Under the pieces are notes generated by a model. The model saw only the letters and a list, made by a program, of their open reading frames with translations, ran no database searches and was not told where the DNA came from. A DNA stretch of 64,000 nt, taken from contig OX337230.1 in the NCBI GenBank assembly GCA_946965045.2, positions 1,612,001-1,676,000 of the forward strand, written 5' to 3'. The translations under genes and the position numbers were made by a program. Shown here piece after piece: positions 1-8,876 of the stretch. How positions within the stretch are numbered: position 1 is the first letter of the stretch; each line of letters begins with the position of its first letter. The DNA comes from Epithemia pelagica (lineage: Eukaryota; Bacillariophyta; Bacillariophyceae; Surirellales; Surirellaceae).

Positions 1-1270
1 TCAGGTTTTCCTTTGCCCAGCATTCAAACTTGACCTTTGCTTCAGGTATGTGAACGAATAAGACGGGCGATGGCTCTTTCCCAATATGAACGTGGTAGTT
101 GGGATGAGGGAAACTGTCGTTTTCCCGAAAGTACCTGTGAAAATGAGCAATGGTCTTGGGATGTTTTTTTACTTTTTCACCATAAATCTGTTCCATTTTG
201 CTAATGGCTTTGCTTATGCAGTTCAGCCATGTACGACCGTGTGGCATATCAAGCAACGCTATCTTATAAGAAAGTTGTAAATACGTTGCCTTGAGCAGTA
301 CCCTCTGTTGCTGTTCCTGGTTGAGGGGGAAGATGTCTCCCTTGTTAACCACATTCGGAAGTGCCTCCACGTTGGAAATGGCCCTCTCAAGGGTTTCTAT
401 CCATCGCTCAAGATTTCGTTTTGACGATCCTGGAGAATCGCATTTGCTGGTAAAGAGCCTACGGTTCCTTGGCTCATCAAAATAGGTGCTTTCCATTTGT
501 TGCGATAGACCTTGGATCATCTCACTCTCGAAAACTGAAAAACCAATTGGCAAACTCTGTGGATGGTCATGGCCGATTTCGTCTGTGGCCAATTCAGGAT
601 GTTGGATTGCTCCAACAAGCACCTGATTTGTGTTGTCGTGAGGTGGTGACGTTTGCATTTCGGTAGGGCTGTCTCCAATTTGTGGCGGTTGACCATGTTG
701 CTGCGTTGCAGTGCTCTTGATTGCTGGTGGAGTTGAAGTGTTTCTTGCTTGCTTGGATGTATTTAGCGTGCCTTCACGCAACCCTGGTGACTCTTCGTTC
801 CTTCGCTTCGTTGGCTTCGCTCGTCCCGACCGCCGAATCACATTCTCGGCTGCAGCCTCCAGCCATTCTTGATGATCGTCCAACATCACTTGCAGGGTTG
901 TTGTGTCTTTAGAGATGTAATAGAATGTGAAGCGTTCCCTTTTGATCGTATCTCTGTAGCGGTAGAAGCCATACTTGTTTGGCTTTTCAACATCATCGAA
1001 ACACATTGCAATGCTTTTTTCTCTTCGGAAAGCACGGTTCATTTCCAGCACAGACAATCCTGGCAACCAAGTGTTCATATATCCTACAAGCTCGACATCT
1101 TGGAACCACTTGTTGCAGAATCCAAACACGGTGGGTGAGCACTGCTTCCGAAACAGTTCAACAATCTCGTTCCCAGAAAAAATTCGTTCAATCCGAGACT
1201 GTGCTGCGTGAGGTGAGTCCGATGATCGTGTCATTGTGGATGATGTCGATGCGTTGAACTGTTGCCCCAT
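1..1270 (-). CDS. Unrecognised protein, C-terminus beyond left edge
   Basis: Reading the minus strand from the ATG at 1270 down to base 1 gives about 423 codons with no stop, so the gene runs off the window. The product starts MGQQFNAS, has an aromatic- and charge-rich N-terminal part (about residues 20-140, with motifs such as FCNKWFQDVEL and CFDDVEKPNKYGFYRYRD). A low-complexity Ser/Thr/Gln/Pro linker follows (about 145-250), then a second ordered part with RNLERWIETLERAISN and IALLDMPHGRTWLNC. An in-frame TAG lies just upstream of the start. I do not recognise the family. Its position beside a retroelement-like ORF makes a mobile-element origin possible, but no transposase, RT or integrase motif is visible. 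Confidence 0.6.
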   Translation of the reverse strand, partial: MGQQFNASTSSTMTRSSDSPHAAQSRIERIFSGNEIVELFRKQCSPTVFGFCNKWFQDVELVGYMNTWLPGLSVLEMNRAFRREKSIAMCFDDVEKPNKYGFYRYRDTIKRERFTFYYISKDTTTLQVMLDDHQEWLEAAAENVIRRSGRAKPTKRRNEESPGLREGTLNTSKQARNTSTPPAIKSTATQQHGQPPQIGDSPTEMQTSPPHDNTNQVLVGAIQHPELATDEIGHDHPQSLPIGFSVFESEMIQGLSQQMESTYFDEPRNRRLFTSKCDSPGSSKRNLERWIETLERAISNVEALPNVVNKGDIFPLNQEQQQRVLLKATYLQLSYKIALLDMPHGRTWLNCISKAISKMEQIYGEKVKKHPKTIAHFHRYFRENDSFPHPNYHVHIGKEPSPVLFVHIPEAKVKFECWAKENL

Positions 1271-1392
1271 TGGGGGTGGTTCAAGTAAACCCTAAAGCAT
1301 CCGGATGCAGCTCGGCAACAGTTGACAGACGGACCATACTCGGATCCAAGATTACACTCAAGACTAAAAACTATGTTGTCTTGCGCAACCAC

Positions 1393-2685
1393 ATGAATAT
1401 TAGGTATCCTCGCTCTGGATACCCACATGGAGTACAGCACGAATATCATGGTGGCAAAGCATTTGGACGCACACAGAGAATCAATCCTGGCTCTGTATCT
1501 GGAACCCAAGTAGGTATCCAAGACAATGATCATGGCAACGCAACTGGGGCAAAGCTGGGAGACAATGGCAACCCAATTGGGGCAGAGCTGGGAAATCTAT
1601 CTGATCACTTGGCTAGACCTAAAGTGAGAGTTCAGAATGATGGAATAGAGATGAACCAAGATGATGGTTCTTGTAATATCAAGAATGAACAAATCATGGG
1701 TAACCTTTCATCTAGCTATGCTGGCAATGGAGTCAACGAAGCCTTGAACAATCCTAAAGCTAGGAGTAGCTATAATGGCAATCAACTTGGAGCCAAGATC
1801 GATCACACTAGTTCTAGCTATTTAGCATCGCTTGGAGAGAAGCTAGTTCTATCTAGATCAATCTCGCAACCAAAATGCAAAGAGGGGGTGACAGTTCCAA
1901 AGAATTCCCCTTCAGCAGCAAATGGGAGAGCACTAGTTCTGGAAAAAGACCTTCCAACATCAGAAAGGGGGGCAATATGTTTGGAAAAAGACCAACCGGA
2001 TGAACACGGACAGAGAGCTACTTCGCACTATGTTGACTACCCAAATAGAGTCGAATGGGGAGAAGTAAACTATGATGGCAATGGAAGTGGAGCTCAGAAG
2101 GGATATCATCGTTGTGATGATGATTTTATTGATGGAGAAGACTCAGGAATGGAGGATTATTTTGATGAACATGATATTAGCCATGAAATCATTTTTCTAG
2201 ACGATCATGATGGAATCAGCAATGGCTACATTATCAATCTCCTCTTCATCCACAAGATGAAACATAGAGGACGATCACTACCTTTTGTGACGACAAATTC
2301 ATCAGAGGCATGTGGAGGCAAACACATCTATCATAAAGGAAATGATGGACTTAGATTTGGCATGCCATGGGGAGACAATATGGGGAGAAATTTAAAGAGT
2401 TGGAGAAAACTAAGTCCTAGGGGACCTATGGTTTTCTGTGTCAATGCTAGCATGACTAGCCGAGCTATGCGTTCAATGACAAATGTTCATTATGGACGAG
2501 AAATTGGGGAGAAATCAAGATTTGTTGTAAATTTGGTGTGTCAATTTGATTTGGTGTGTAAATCTGAATCAAGGGGAGTCGCACAAGTTATAGGTATCCG
2601 ATCGAGTCGTCTCGATAAGGAGTACACCTTCTTGTGGTTGATTCACTTAACACACCGTAGACAAGACTCGAACTTTCATAACTAG
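1393..2685 (+). CDS. Retroelement-like or decayed ORF, function unknown
   Basis: An open frame of about 430 codons runs from the first ATG at 1393; the frame is open further upstream without an ATG. The product is rich in Gly, Asn and Asp, with degenerate short repeats of the kind GNxxGAxLG and a strongly acidic patch near residue 280. No zinc knuckle, protease, integrase or reverse transcriptase motif can be seen, so the retroelement idea rests only on composition and on the LTR-like sequence that follows within about 100 bp. It starts 122 bp from the divergent ORF on the other strand. It could equally be a non-coding stretch that happens to be open. Confidence 0.25.
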   Translation: MNIRYPRSGYPHGVQHEYHGGKAFGRTQRINPGSVSGTQVGIQDNDHGNATGAKLGDNGNPIGAELGNLSDHLARPKVRVQNDGIEMNQDDGSCNIKNEQIMGNLSSSYAGNGVNEALNNPKARSSYNGNQLGAKIDHTSSSYLASLGEKLVLSRSISQPKCKEGVTVPKNSPSAANGRALVLEKDLPTSERGAICLEKDQPDEHGQRATSHYVDYPNRVEWGEVNYDGNGSGAQKGYHRCDDDFIDGEDSGMEDYFDEHDISHEIIFLDDHDGISNGYIINLLFIHKMKHRGRSLPFVTTNSSEACGGKHIYHKGNDGLRFGMPWGDNMGRNLKSWRKLSPRGPMVFCVNASMTSRAMRSMTNVHYGREIGEKSRFVVNLVCQFDLVCKSESRGVAQVIGIRSSRLDKEYTFLWLIHLTHRRQDSNFHN

Positions 2686-2785
2686 TTCTCTAGGTATGCT
2701 ATAGAAGACGAGATTGGCGCCATTGACCATGACGGGACTACCAACATTGGCTTACGAGCTCGTACATGTGAGAATCAAAGATACA

Positions 2786-3177
2786 TGTGAGAACCTGTGG
2801 TCATTGGGAAATGGACAATCATCCAAGGATACGTACAGGATACGTAGCCACGGTACATTAGAGATATGACCCAGTAGATCCTCGTAGCCTTAGTACATTT
2901 GGGAAGAAATGCACGTAGGATCTCTGTACCCAGTACTGGGGATAATAACCTAATGTGGCAGCAAAGACAGCCATGGGGAAAGACATACAAATCTAGAATA
3001 AAGCTCACAATCTAAAATCTCACCATTCATCACATCTCTTTGTGTCCTACCTACTCTCCTAGTAGTTGTTGGCCTTTTCCTTGACCCGTGAGGAACTGGC
3101 TACGTAGTTGGTGACTCCTGATTGTCCTCTTTGCTCTCTGTCTGCTGAGGCTTTGGTACAGCCTCTAAAACCTAACA
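2786..3177 (+). repeat. Possible LTR
   Basis: The segment begins TGTGAG and ends CTAACA, which are near-inverted 6-base termini of the TG...CA type usual for LTRs. It is 392 bp long and lies about 100 bp after a retroelement-like ORF. A 9-base string, ACATGTGAGAA without its end variation, occurs twice just before and at the left end (2764 and 2783). No second copy, clear polypurine tract or target duplication was found, so this could be a solo LTR, a 3' LTR or chance. Confidence 0.25.
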
Positions 3178-3512
3178 CTCACCACATTCCTGTTTGGGCA
3201 GACGCCCTTTAACCTTTGCGACCCGTACTTGTAGTTCGTAGAGATACCAGAATGAACTCGAATGAAAGATGACACCCCTCCTTTTCTTGTCCACGAAGGG
3301 CAACGTGGAAGCCGTCGGATGGCTCTGTCACTTCTCACGAAGAACAGAGTCCGGAGTCTACAATAGCCACAGACAGACAGACGATCTACTGTGGTATAGT
3401 AGTTGGGTGTTTGCTAGGTTTTTCGGTGAAGATCGACTTTTGACTTTTGGCTTTTGGCCCCCCGTCGACGTCAACGCGTCAATCCTGTATAAGTCTTTCG
3501 CGGCGGCGGGCG
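3178..3512. other. Intergenic / 5' region of FHA gene
   Basis: There is no supported gene. A short open frame on the plus strand (3269-3586) has no homology features and overlaps the FHA gene out of frame. The region probably holds the promoter and 5' leader of the gene starting at 3513. Confidence 0.4.
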
Positions 3513-5267
3513 ATGGAAGTTGCCGCCACCACCAACAACAATGGCAACCTGGAGAAACTTACACTGTCTGGGAGCTTGAGCAGTGACAAAAAGATTATGG
3601 TGACAAACGACGAGGATGAAGATGTGGATCCTTCTAGCAGTGACGCGCAGAGTTCTTCGACGGGGGTTGTGGAAGAATCGGTAACAACAAGACCAACAGC
3701 CGCCCCAGAGGCATCCAAGGTGTTGTTTGTGGGGGGACCGACGGAGGAAGCCGCGTTTTGTTTGTTGGATGGATTTGTGGATGATCCATCCAACGGCAGA
3801 GTCCCATTCCGGCTACCGATTAATCGACTACCGGCAAGCTTGGGCCGCACTCATGTGCCTACGGAGAATGCCCAGAATTTTTTTGGTTTGGGCAAGACCG
3901 TCAAAGCACTCTCTCGTCTACAATGCAAAATCGAGTATCGAAACAAGCAGGGAACTATTGAACCCTTGGAAGATCCGTCTTTGAATTCAACACCCAAGCT
4001 AGAGACGTCGAAACTCACAAAATTGTACAATCCGTCCAAGGTAAAAGATTTGGATGAGGAGGAGACTGGCTACTTTGTGGTCACATGTTTGGGCAAAAAT
4101 CCCATCAAGGTAAACGGACAGAAGGTGGAGCAACATGAATCTTGTATTCTAGTTCATGGGTCGGCCATTAAGATTTCGGCCTTTAGTTTGTACTTTTTGC
4201 TACCGGAGGAATCGGACGACGAAGAGCTGCGAACTCTGGAACTCCCCGCACCCACGTCGCCGGATGGAACGACGGTTCCCAACAAAAAGCGTTCACGCAT
4301 CGCCATGGAAACAGGCTCGTCTTCCAATGTTGTGGAACCTGTCACAAGCTCGAGTAGTGCTGCTGCTTCAAGTACGGGTGGAGGAGGACAGAAAAAACAG
4401 GGGAGAGGCAATGCCTGGACTTCCATCCAAGAGCAGCTGGATGCAATGTCTACCGACGATCTGTTGAGCCAATTGAGTGCAGCCTTGGACAGGGGTATTT
4501 GGGATCGTCGATGTCAGTTCATGGGTGCCACTGTAGCGTATCGTGCCGTCAGAGAAGCTGCATGGGACCCTGACATTCAACAAAAAGCCGCCGAGGGTGG
4601 AGTTTCCAAGGCCGAAGTTGTAGAATGGATACACTCGTCAGAACGCTTCATGGATTGGGCCTCCATTATGAAAATCAAGTTGGAACCCAAGAGTTATCAG
4701 TCGAGTATTTCCAAAGCCATGACACGTGCGGGGTACGAACGAATCAACAACAAGAATTTCGGTCGACATGTACGATGGTACCTACCGGCTAATATCCATG
4801 ACAATCCGAATCGGGAAGAAATCGAGCGAAATTCACGCAAAAAGAAAATGGATAAAGAAGGCAATAACGAAAAAGAGGCTGACGACGAGGAGGAAGAAGA
4901 TGGCGCCGAGAATGAAGAACGAAATGAGGATGTCGAAAATGAACAAGAGTTGGGGGATGGTCAGGAAGATGAAGATGGGAGTGAGGGAGAAGATGTGGAC
5001 AACAACGAAGAAGGATCAGGCGACGAGGGGGCTGACGACGACGTTGCTGATCACGATGATGAAGAGGAGGAGGAGGATGCAAAAGGCGAGAACAAGGATG
5101 CCATGGAAAAGGAGGAAACGACCTGGATGGACCAAGAAGACAACGACGATGAAGTGGTGGATGACGACGAAAACGCGAACGGGCACGAAGACATAGACGA
5201 AGAAGGAGATACATCCAATCAAGACGATGATGACGCCATCAACAAGACTGAAAAAATGGACACATAG
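3513..5267 (+). CDS. FHA-domain nuclear-type protein with acidic tail
   Basis: The product is 584 aa. Residues about 65-235 resemble a forkhead-associated (phosphothreonine-binding) domain: a LGRTHV stretch, then FGLGKTVKALSRLQCKIEY, later NPIKVNGQKV and a final strand FSLYFLLPEES. Residues about 300-440 form a second conserved block (IWDRRCQFMGATVAYRA ... AEVVEWIHSSERFMDW ... RHVRWYLP), which may be a DNA- or protein-binding fold. The last 150 residues are almost all Glu, Asp, Asn and Lys. The ATG at 3513 is the first in the frame; the frame is open upstream only through non-ATG codons. A chromatin or transcription role is inferred from FHA plus acidic tail. Confidence 0.75.
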   Translation: MEVAATTNNNGNLEKLTLSGSLSSDKKIMVTNDEDEDVDPSSSDAQSSSTGVVEESVTTRPTAAPEASKVLFVGGPTEEAAFCLLDGFVDDPSNGRVPFRLPINRLPASLGRTHVPTENAQNFFGLGKTVKALSRLQCKIEYRNKQGTIEPLEDPSLNSTPKLETSKLTKLYNPSKVKDLDEEETGYFVVTCLGKNPIKVNGQKVEQHESCILVHGSAIKISAFSLYFLLPEESDDEELRTLELPAPTSPDGTTVPNKKRSRIAMETGSSSNVVEPVTSSSSAAASSTGGGGQKKQGRGNAWTSIQEQLDAMSTDDLLSQLSAALDRGIWDRRCQFMGATVAYRAVREAAWDPDIQQKAAEGGVSKAEVVEWIHSSERFMDWASIMKIKLEPKSYQSSISKAMTRAGYERINNKNFGRHVRWYLPANIHDNPNREEIERNSRKKKMDKEGNNEKEADDEEEEDGAENEERNEDVENEQELGDGQEDEDGSEGEDVDNNEEGSGDEGADDDVADHDDEEEEEDAKGENKDAMEKEETTWMDQEDNDDEVVDDDENANGHEDIDEEGDTSNQDDDDAINKTEKMDT

Positions 5268-5545
5268 ACACCTAGCCGTACATGTTTCGGGTACCTGTAA
5301 GAAATGCGTAGTAAAGACAGGTAGGAGCTTGTCGTTTCTACTTTGCTGCCGAAACGTCAAAACAGAATGAATCCATCCATGGCTACTTTGTCCATAGTCA
5401 AGTGTCGAAAAAAATAAGGGCAGATGATGATGATTCTCTCATCGTCCACTGCGTACCAACATATCCAGTACGGATCACTTGTAGTTCTTGCCTAGACCAC
5501 ATTGTCGGAGAATAAATGTACACTGGAAAGTCATGCAGTGGTCGT

Positions 5546-6712
5546 TCAAGCTAATGTAAGCGTTGTGACCCATACATCTGTTCGTGGTTGGTGGAAATGG
5601 CAAGGAAAAAGGATTGGAGGCAATGATGTGATCTCTTCTCGTTTGCTTCGAATGTGCCGATCCGCAAGTGCCTGCTCCAACATACGATAGGTTTCCAAGT
5701 TGCGCCTGGTTGTTGCCAAAATCGCCTGCTTTGGCTTCTTCCCTCGCGTCTCTTTGCGATTGTCGCATGACGACAAAAAGAAGTAGATTGTGTTGACCAA
5801 GCTTGTGAGCACAGATCGATCGTAGGCAACGTCCGCGGCAAGAAGCACGTCCGATTTGGACAGCAAGCGCTGGGCGCATTGATGTTGTTCGGTTTCACTA
5901 GTTTTGTTGTCGTCATCTTCGTCAAACCATGTCCAATCTAAACACCCAGCTTCCAAAATTCTACTGGTGTGGTCCAGTGGAGCTGTCAGATCATGCCCTT
6001 CCGCGAGTACTTTCTGTGTTCGACATTGCGCAAGCCATACTTGATTCATATCAATATTGTGTTGTAGATTTTCCAGGCAAATGGGAGTCAAGTCTGTGCA
6101 ATACATCCCTTGTATTTTGGAACACGCTGCGAGGGCAAGTGCCGTCGCTCCAGTGCCAGATCCAAGTTCGACCACGTATTGACCAGAGAGCCGACTTGGA
6201 TGGGCCACAAGGTATTCCGCCAAAAAAGCACCCGCCTCCCATAGACGAAGGGCAACATCGTTGTGTTTCGGATACACTTTAACACGAAGAGGATGATCTC
6301 CAGTGCATGTGGATTTCTGTTCTGCTGTTTTCTCCTCCGAGTCTAGAGGCATCCAGAAGGACAGGTAGCAAGAGGTGTCGAGTTCGGTGGTAGTTGTGGA
6401 GGACCCAGGATCGTTTTGTGAAGACGAGAACGAGAGGACTTGTAGCAAGACCTCCATCAATACTTCCGACTCTAGATTTTCATCTCCGACCCTCTTGACA
6501 AAAAGTTTGACCAGGTGAGAAAGATACGACTTGGATGGACTGTACGGATCGTGCCATGCTCTTTGGACTGCCGCAGCAAATCTATCTTGCTTTGTGGCTG
6601 CTTTCATATCGTCACCGCCCGTTAAAGCAACTTGAACAACGCAAGGGGCGGGTGCCATTGCGTAGATACACGCCTCCAGGGAGAAAGACTCGAAAGGTTG
6701 ACATTCTTCCAT
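5546..6712 (-). CDS. Class-I methyltransferase, EEF2KMT/METTL21-like
   Basis: The product is 388 aa. The SAM-binding fold starts near residue 185: YVVELGSGTGATALALAA is motif I, YCTDLTP is motif II, and DVLLAADVAYD matches the D-x-x-Y signature of the lysine methyltransferase family 16. The preceding LRLWEAGAFLAEYL block is typical of these enzymes (usually xxWxAAxxLAxYL). The N-terminal helical half with WHDPYSPSKSYLSHL resembles the FAM86-type extension, which points to an EF2 lysine methyltransferase, but other METTL21-like targets are possible. It is divergent from the P-loop gene, with about 170 bp between the starts. Confidence 0.8.
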   Translation of the reverse strand: MEECQPFESFSLEACIYAMAPAPCVVQVALTGGDDMKAATKQDRFAAAVQRAWHDPYSPSKSYLSHLVKLFVKRVGDENLESEVLMEVLLQVLSFSSSQNDPGSSTTTTELDTSCYLSFWMPLDSEEKTAEQKSTCTGDHPLRVKVYPKHNDVALRLWEAGAFLAEYLVAHPSRLSGQYVVELGSGTGATALALAACSKIQGMYCTDLTPICLENLQHNIDMNQVWLAQCRTQKVLAEGHDLTAPLDHTSRILEAGCLDWTWFDEDDDNKTSETEQHQCAQRLLSKSDVLLAADVAYDRSVLTSLVNTIYFFLSSCDNRKETRGKKPKQAILATTRRNLETYRMLEQALADRHIRSKREEITSLPPILFPCHFHQPRTDVWVTTLTLA

Positions 6713-6881
6713 TCCGCATCAGCTCTCTAGAAAGTGATGGTCTGATCTTCCTAAAGATCTTCGTTGTTTTGTCATTCAAGTTTTCAGCGACTGCGTTTTT
6801 TGTTCGCATTTTATTCGGGTTTGAAAATGCCGTTTTGAAAATTTGCGCAGGTTTGCCGAATGCCGATTCCGAATTGCGTGC

Positions 6882-8306
6882 ATGTTCCATGGAGGTTCAA
6901 TGCTCTCGTCCACTTTTTCGAAACCATCGAAGATGGAGAGCAACCCTGATTCAGAGTCGTCGTCGAGTGTTGAACCACTGTATATCACCGTCGGACCACC
7001 CGCTTGTGGAAAATCGTATTGGATAGCGGCTCATCGGTCCAGTGGGAAACCAGTTCGAGACATTTGCTTGGATGACCAACCTGATGTGTATATTCCTATC
7101 AAGAGTCAACACTTTTTGCGAAGTGATTCGTCGTCTGTCCCAAGACAGCAGTCCGATGACGATACCAAACGTTTGAAGGAGTCTTGGTTCGGACGCACCC
7201 TACGGCAGCGAATTATCGAGGATAATATTGAGTTAAATCTCATCGCGCAGCGATGTGCTGGTCAGTTGAGTAAGGACGAAATGCGAGATTCCTTGTCAAG
7301 TCACATTAAAAGAGGAAGCAACAACCATAATAGCCCTCTGCCGCCTCTGAGTGCCCGCCTTATTCGCTCGGCACTGGAGTGTTATGAGGCAGTGTTGGCC
7401 GAAAAGGGCGATAATCTTGCTCTCCCAGACACGACAGATCTTTTCATCGTAGAAGGCATCTTCAAAACGCATCCAGTGTCCAATCAAAGCGCTTTGGATG
7501 CCACCCATGCGACCTTGTCTTCCGTACCCTCTAATGAGCCAACGTCATGGGGCAACACCAACACCAAAGCTACGGACTACCGACAAGCTTTGCTTGCAGC
7601 CGCGAAACAAGGACGTCCGGTATACTTTGTGGTGTATAATGCTTTGGACGACCTCGATCGATCTCGTACAAACGGAAGGCAGTCAGAAACTCCAACGAGA
7701 ACCATGGAAACGGACTTAGAATCGATTGGTTTCGAGGGGCTGTTGAGACGGAACTTGACCCGCTACTTAGAGTCTGGTCGCTACGTTCCCATCCGCGTGA
7801 TTTGGGATATGCTTCATCGAACGAACTTGTTACTCAAAGACGTGCTACGGAATGCGCCTCCGTCTCATCGAGTGGAACGTTTGCAACGTGACCAAGCCCT
7901 GGTGGCCCTGTCTGGATTACAAATGATGGACAATCGTGCCATCCGGAAGCAGCAGCATTCTCCACGGCGCCCAGTCCAGAATCATGCTTCATCTCAAGGT
8001 TGCTCGCATTCACGTGCACGATATTCCAATCACGGTCGACATTCAAATAGTCAGCCGAATAGATGGAACCGAGGATCGGGACGTGGTTTTGGTGGAAACA
8101 GAAACAACCACCATCCGGGACAAATCCTTTCGGAAGGTCGGGAGACCTCTCGTTTCCATGAATCCGCGCCACGAAGGCCGCCAGGCAACTACCCTGGACG
8201 ATCCCACCAAGGCTTTCAGTCCTCCCATAAGAATGAGGTTTATAGGAGAGGACCAACAAAGGACACGAGTGGTGTTGAAGTGTCATCGAAACGATTTCGT
8301 TATTGA
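6882..8306 (+). CDS. P-loop NTPase/kinase-like protein with RG-rich tail
   Basis: The product is about 474 aa from the ATG at 6882; in-frame ATGs at 6900 and 6933 are also possible starts. A Walker A motif, GPPACGKS, stands in YITVGPPACGKSYWIAAH near residue 45, as in polynucleotide-kinase-like and AAA_33 proteins. LFIVEGIF and PVYFVVYNALDDLDRSR may be later strands of the fold. A conserved block YLESGRYVPIRVIWDMLHRT follows, and the C-terminal 120 residues are rich in Arg, Gly, Ser, His and Asn, as in RNA-binding tails. A link to RNA is inferred from this tail only. The substrate cannot be told. Confidence 0.65.
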   Translation: MFHGGSMLSSTFSKPSKMESNPDSESSSSVEPLYITVGPPACGKSYWIAAHRSSGKPVRDICLDDQPDVYIPIKSQHFLRSDSSSVPRQQSDDDTKRLKESWFGRTLRQRIIEDNIELNLIAQRCAGQLSKDEMRDSLSSHIKRGSNNHNSPLPPLSARLIRSALECYEAVLAEKGDNLALPDTTDLFIVEGIFKTHPVSNQSALDATHATLSSVPSNEPTSWGNTNTKATDYRQALLAAAKQGRPVYFVVYNALDDLDRSRTNGRQSETPTRTMETDLESIGFEGLLRRNLTRYLESGRYVPIRVIWDMLHRTNLLLKDVLRNAPPSHRVERLQRDQALVALSGLQMMDNRAIRKQQHSPRRPVQNHASSQGCSHSRARYSNHGRHSNSQPNRWNRGSGRGFGGNRNNHHPGQILSEGRETSRFHESAPRRPPGNYPGRSHQGFQSSHKNEVYRRGPTKDTSGVEVSSKRFRY

Positions 8307-8876
8307 TTGGCATGCAAAATCATGTTTTGACATGTTCTGCGACTTCTGTGAGACCGAGGATGGTCACGAAGAACTGTACGAGTGCCCGATGAAGGAGATA
8401 CAGTCTCGCATTGCAATCGCCCAGACCAAGGCACTGTTTCTCGAGAGCAACAGAGACAAGCCGAATGAGCATGCTTGATTGGGCTCCATTTGTGGGTGAC
8501 CAAATGAATGGTACACGAGTGGCTACCATGCTTTTCGAAGCGATCCCTCAATCGGCTAGCTCTTGTCCTGGGGAATCAGTTTTATTAATGGAACTTCATC
8601 CTAGGAGTAAGTCGACCGAGGAAACCAGTAGGAGTAATTCCTAGGAGTAGTCCCCAGCGCTACCTAGGAGCTAGGAGTAGCTTTTCATTTTTCAACCTCC
8701 TACTCCTAGCAAATCCTTCCATTGTAATTTTTGAATTTGAATTCAAACATCTAGCCTGGAAACCCACGGATCATGGATGACGAGAAAGAGAGATCGGCAT
8801 GGGAAAACAACATTTGAGCATCATAATTTACCTCGGCTTGTTTGCTTGAAAACCTTTTCTCACGTTTCTCTTAGAA
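8307..8876. other. Intergenic, palindrome-rich
   Basis: There is no supported gene. Bases about 8600-8715 carry several copies of CCTAGGAGTA and its inverse (for example CTAGGAGTAG near 8642 and 8673, CTACTCCTAG near 8700). This is the same motif found in other intergenic gaps of the window. Confidence 0.6.

Noticed and set aside
4789-5214. Arg/Pro/His-rich frames opposite the FHA gene
   Set aside because: They are mirror images of the Asp/Glu-rich coding tail, a usual shadow of acidic repeats.
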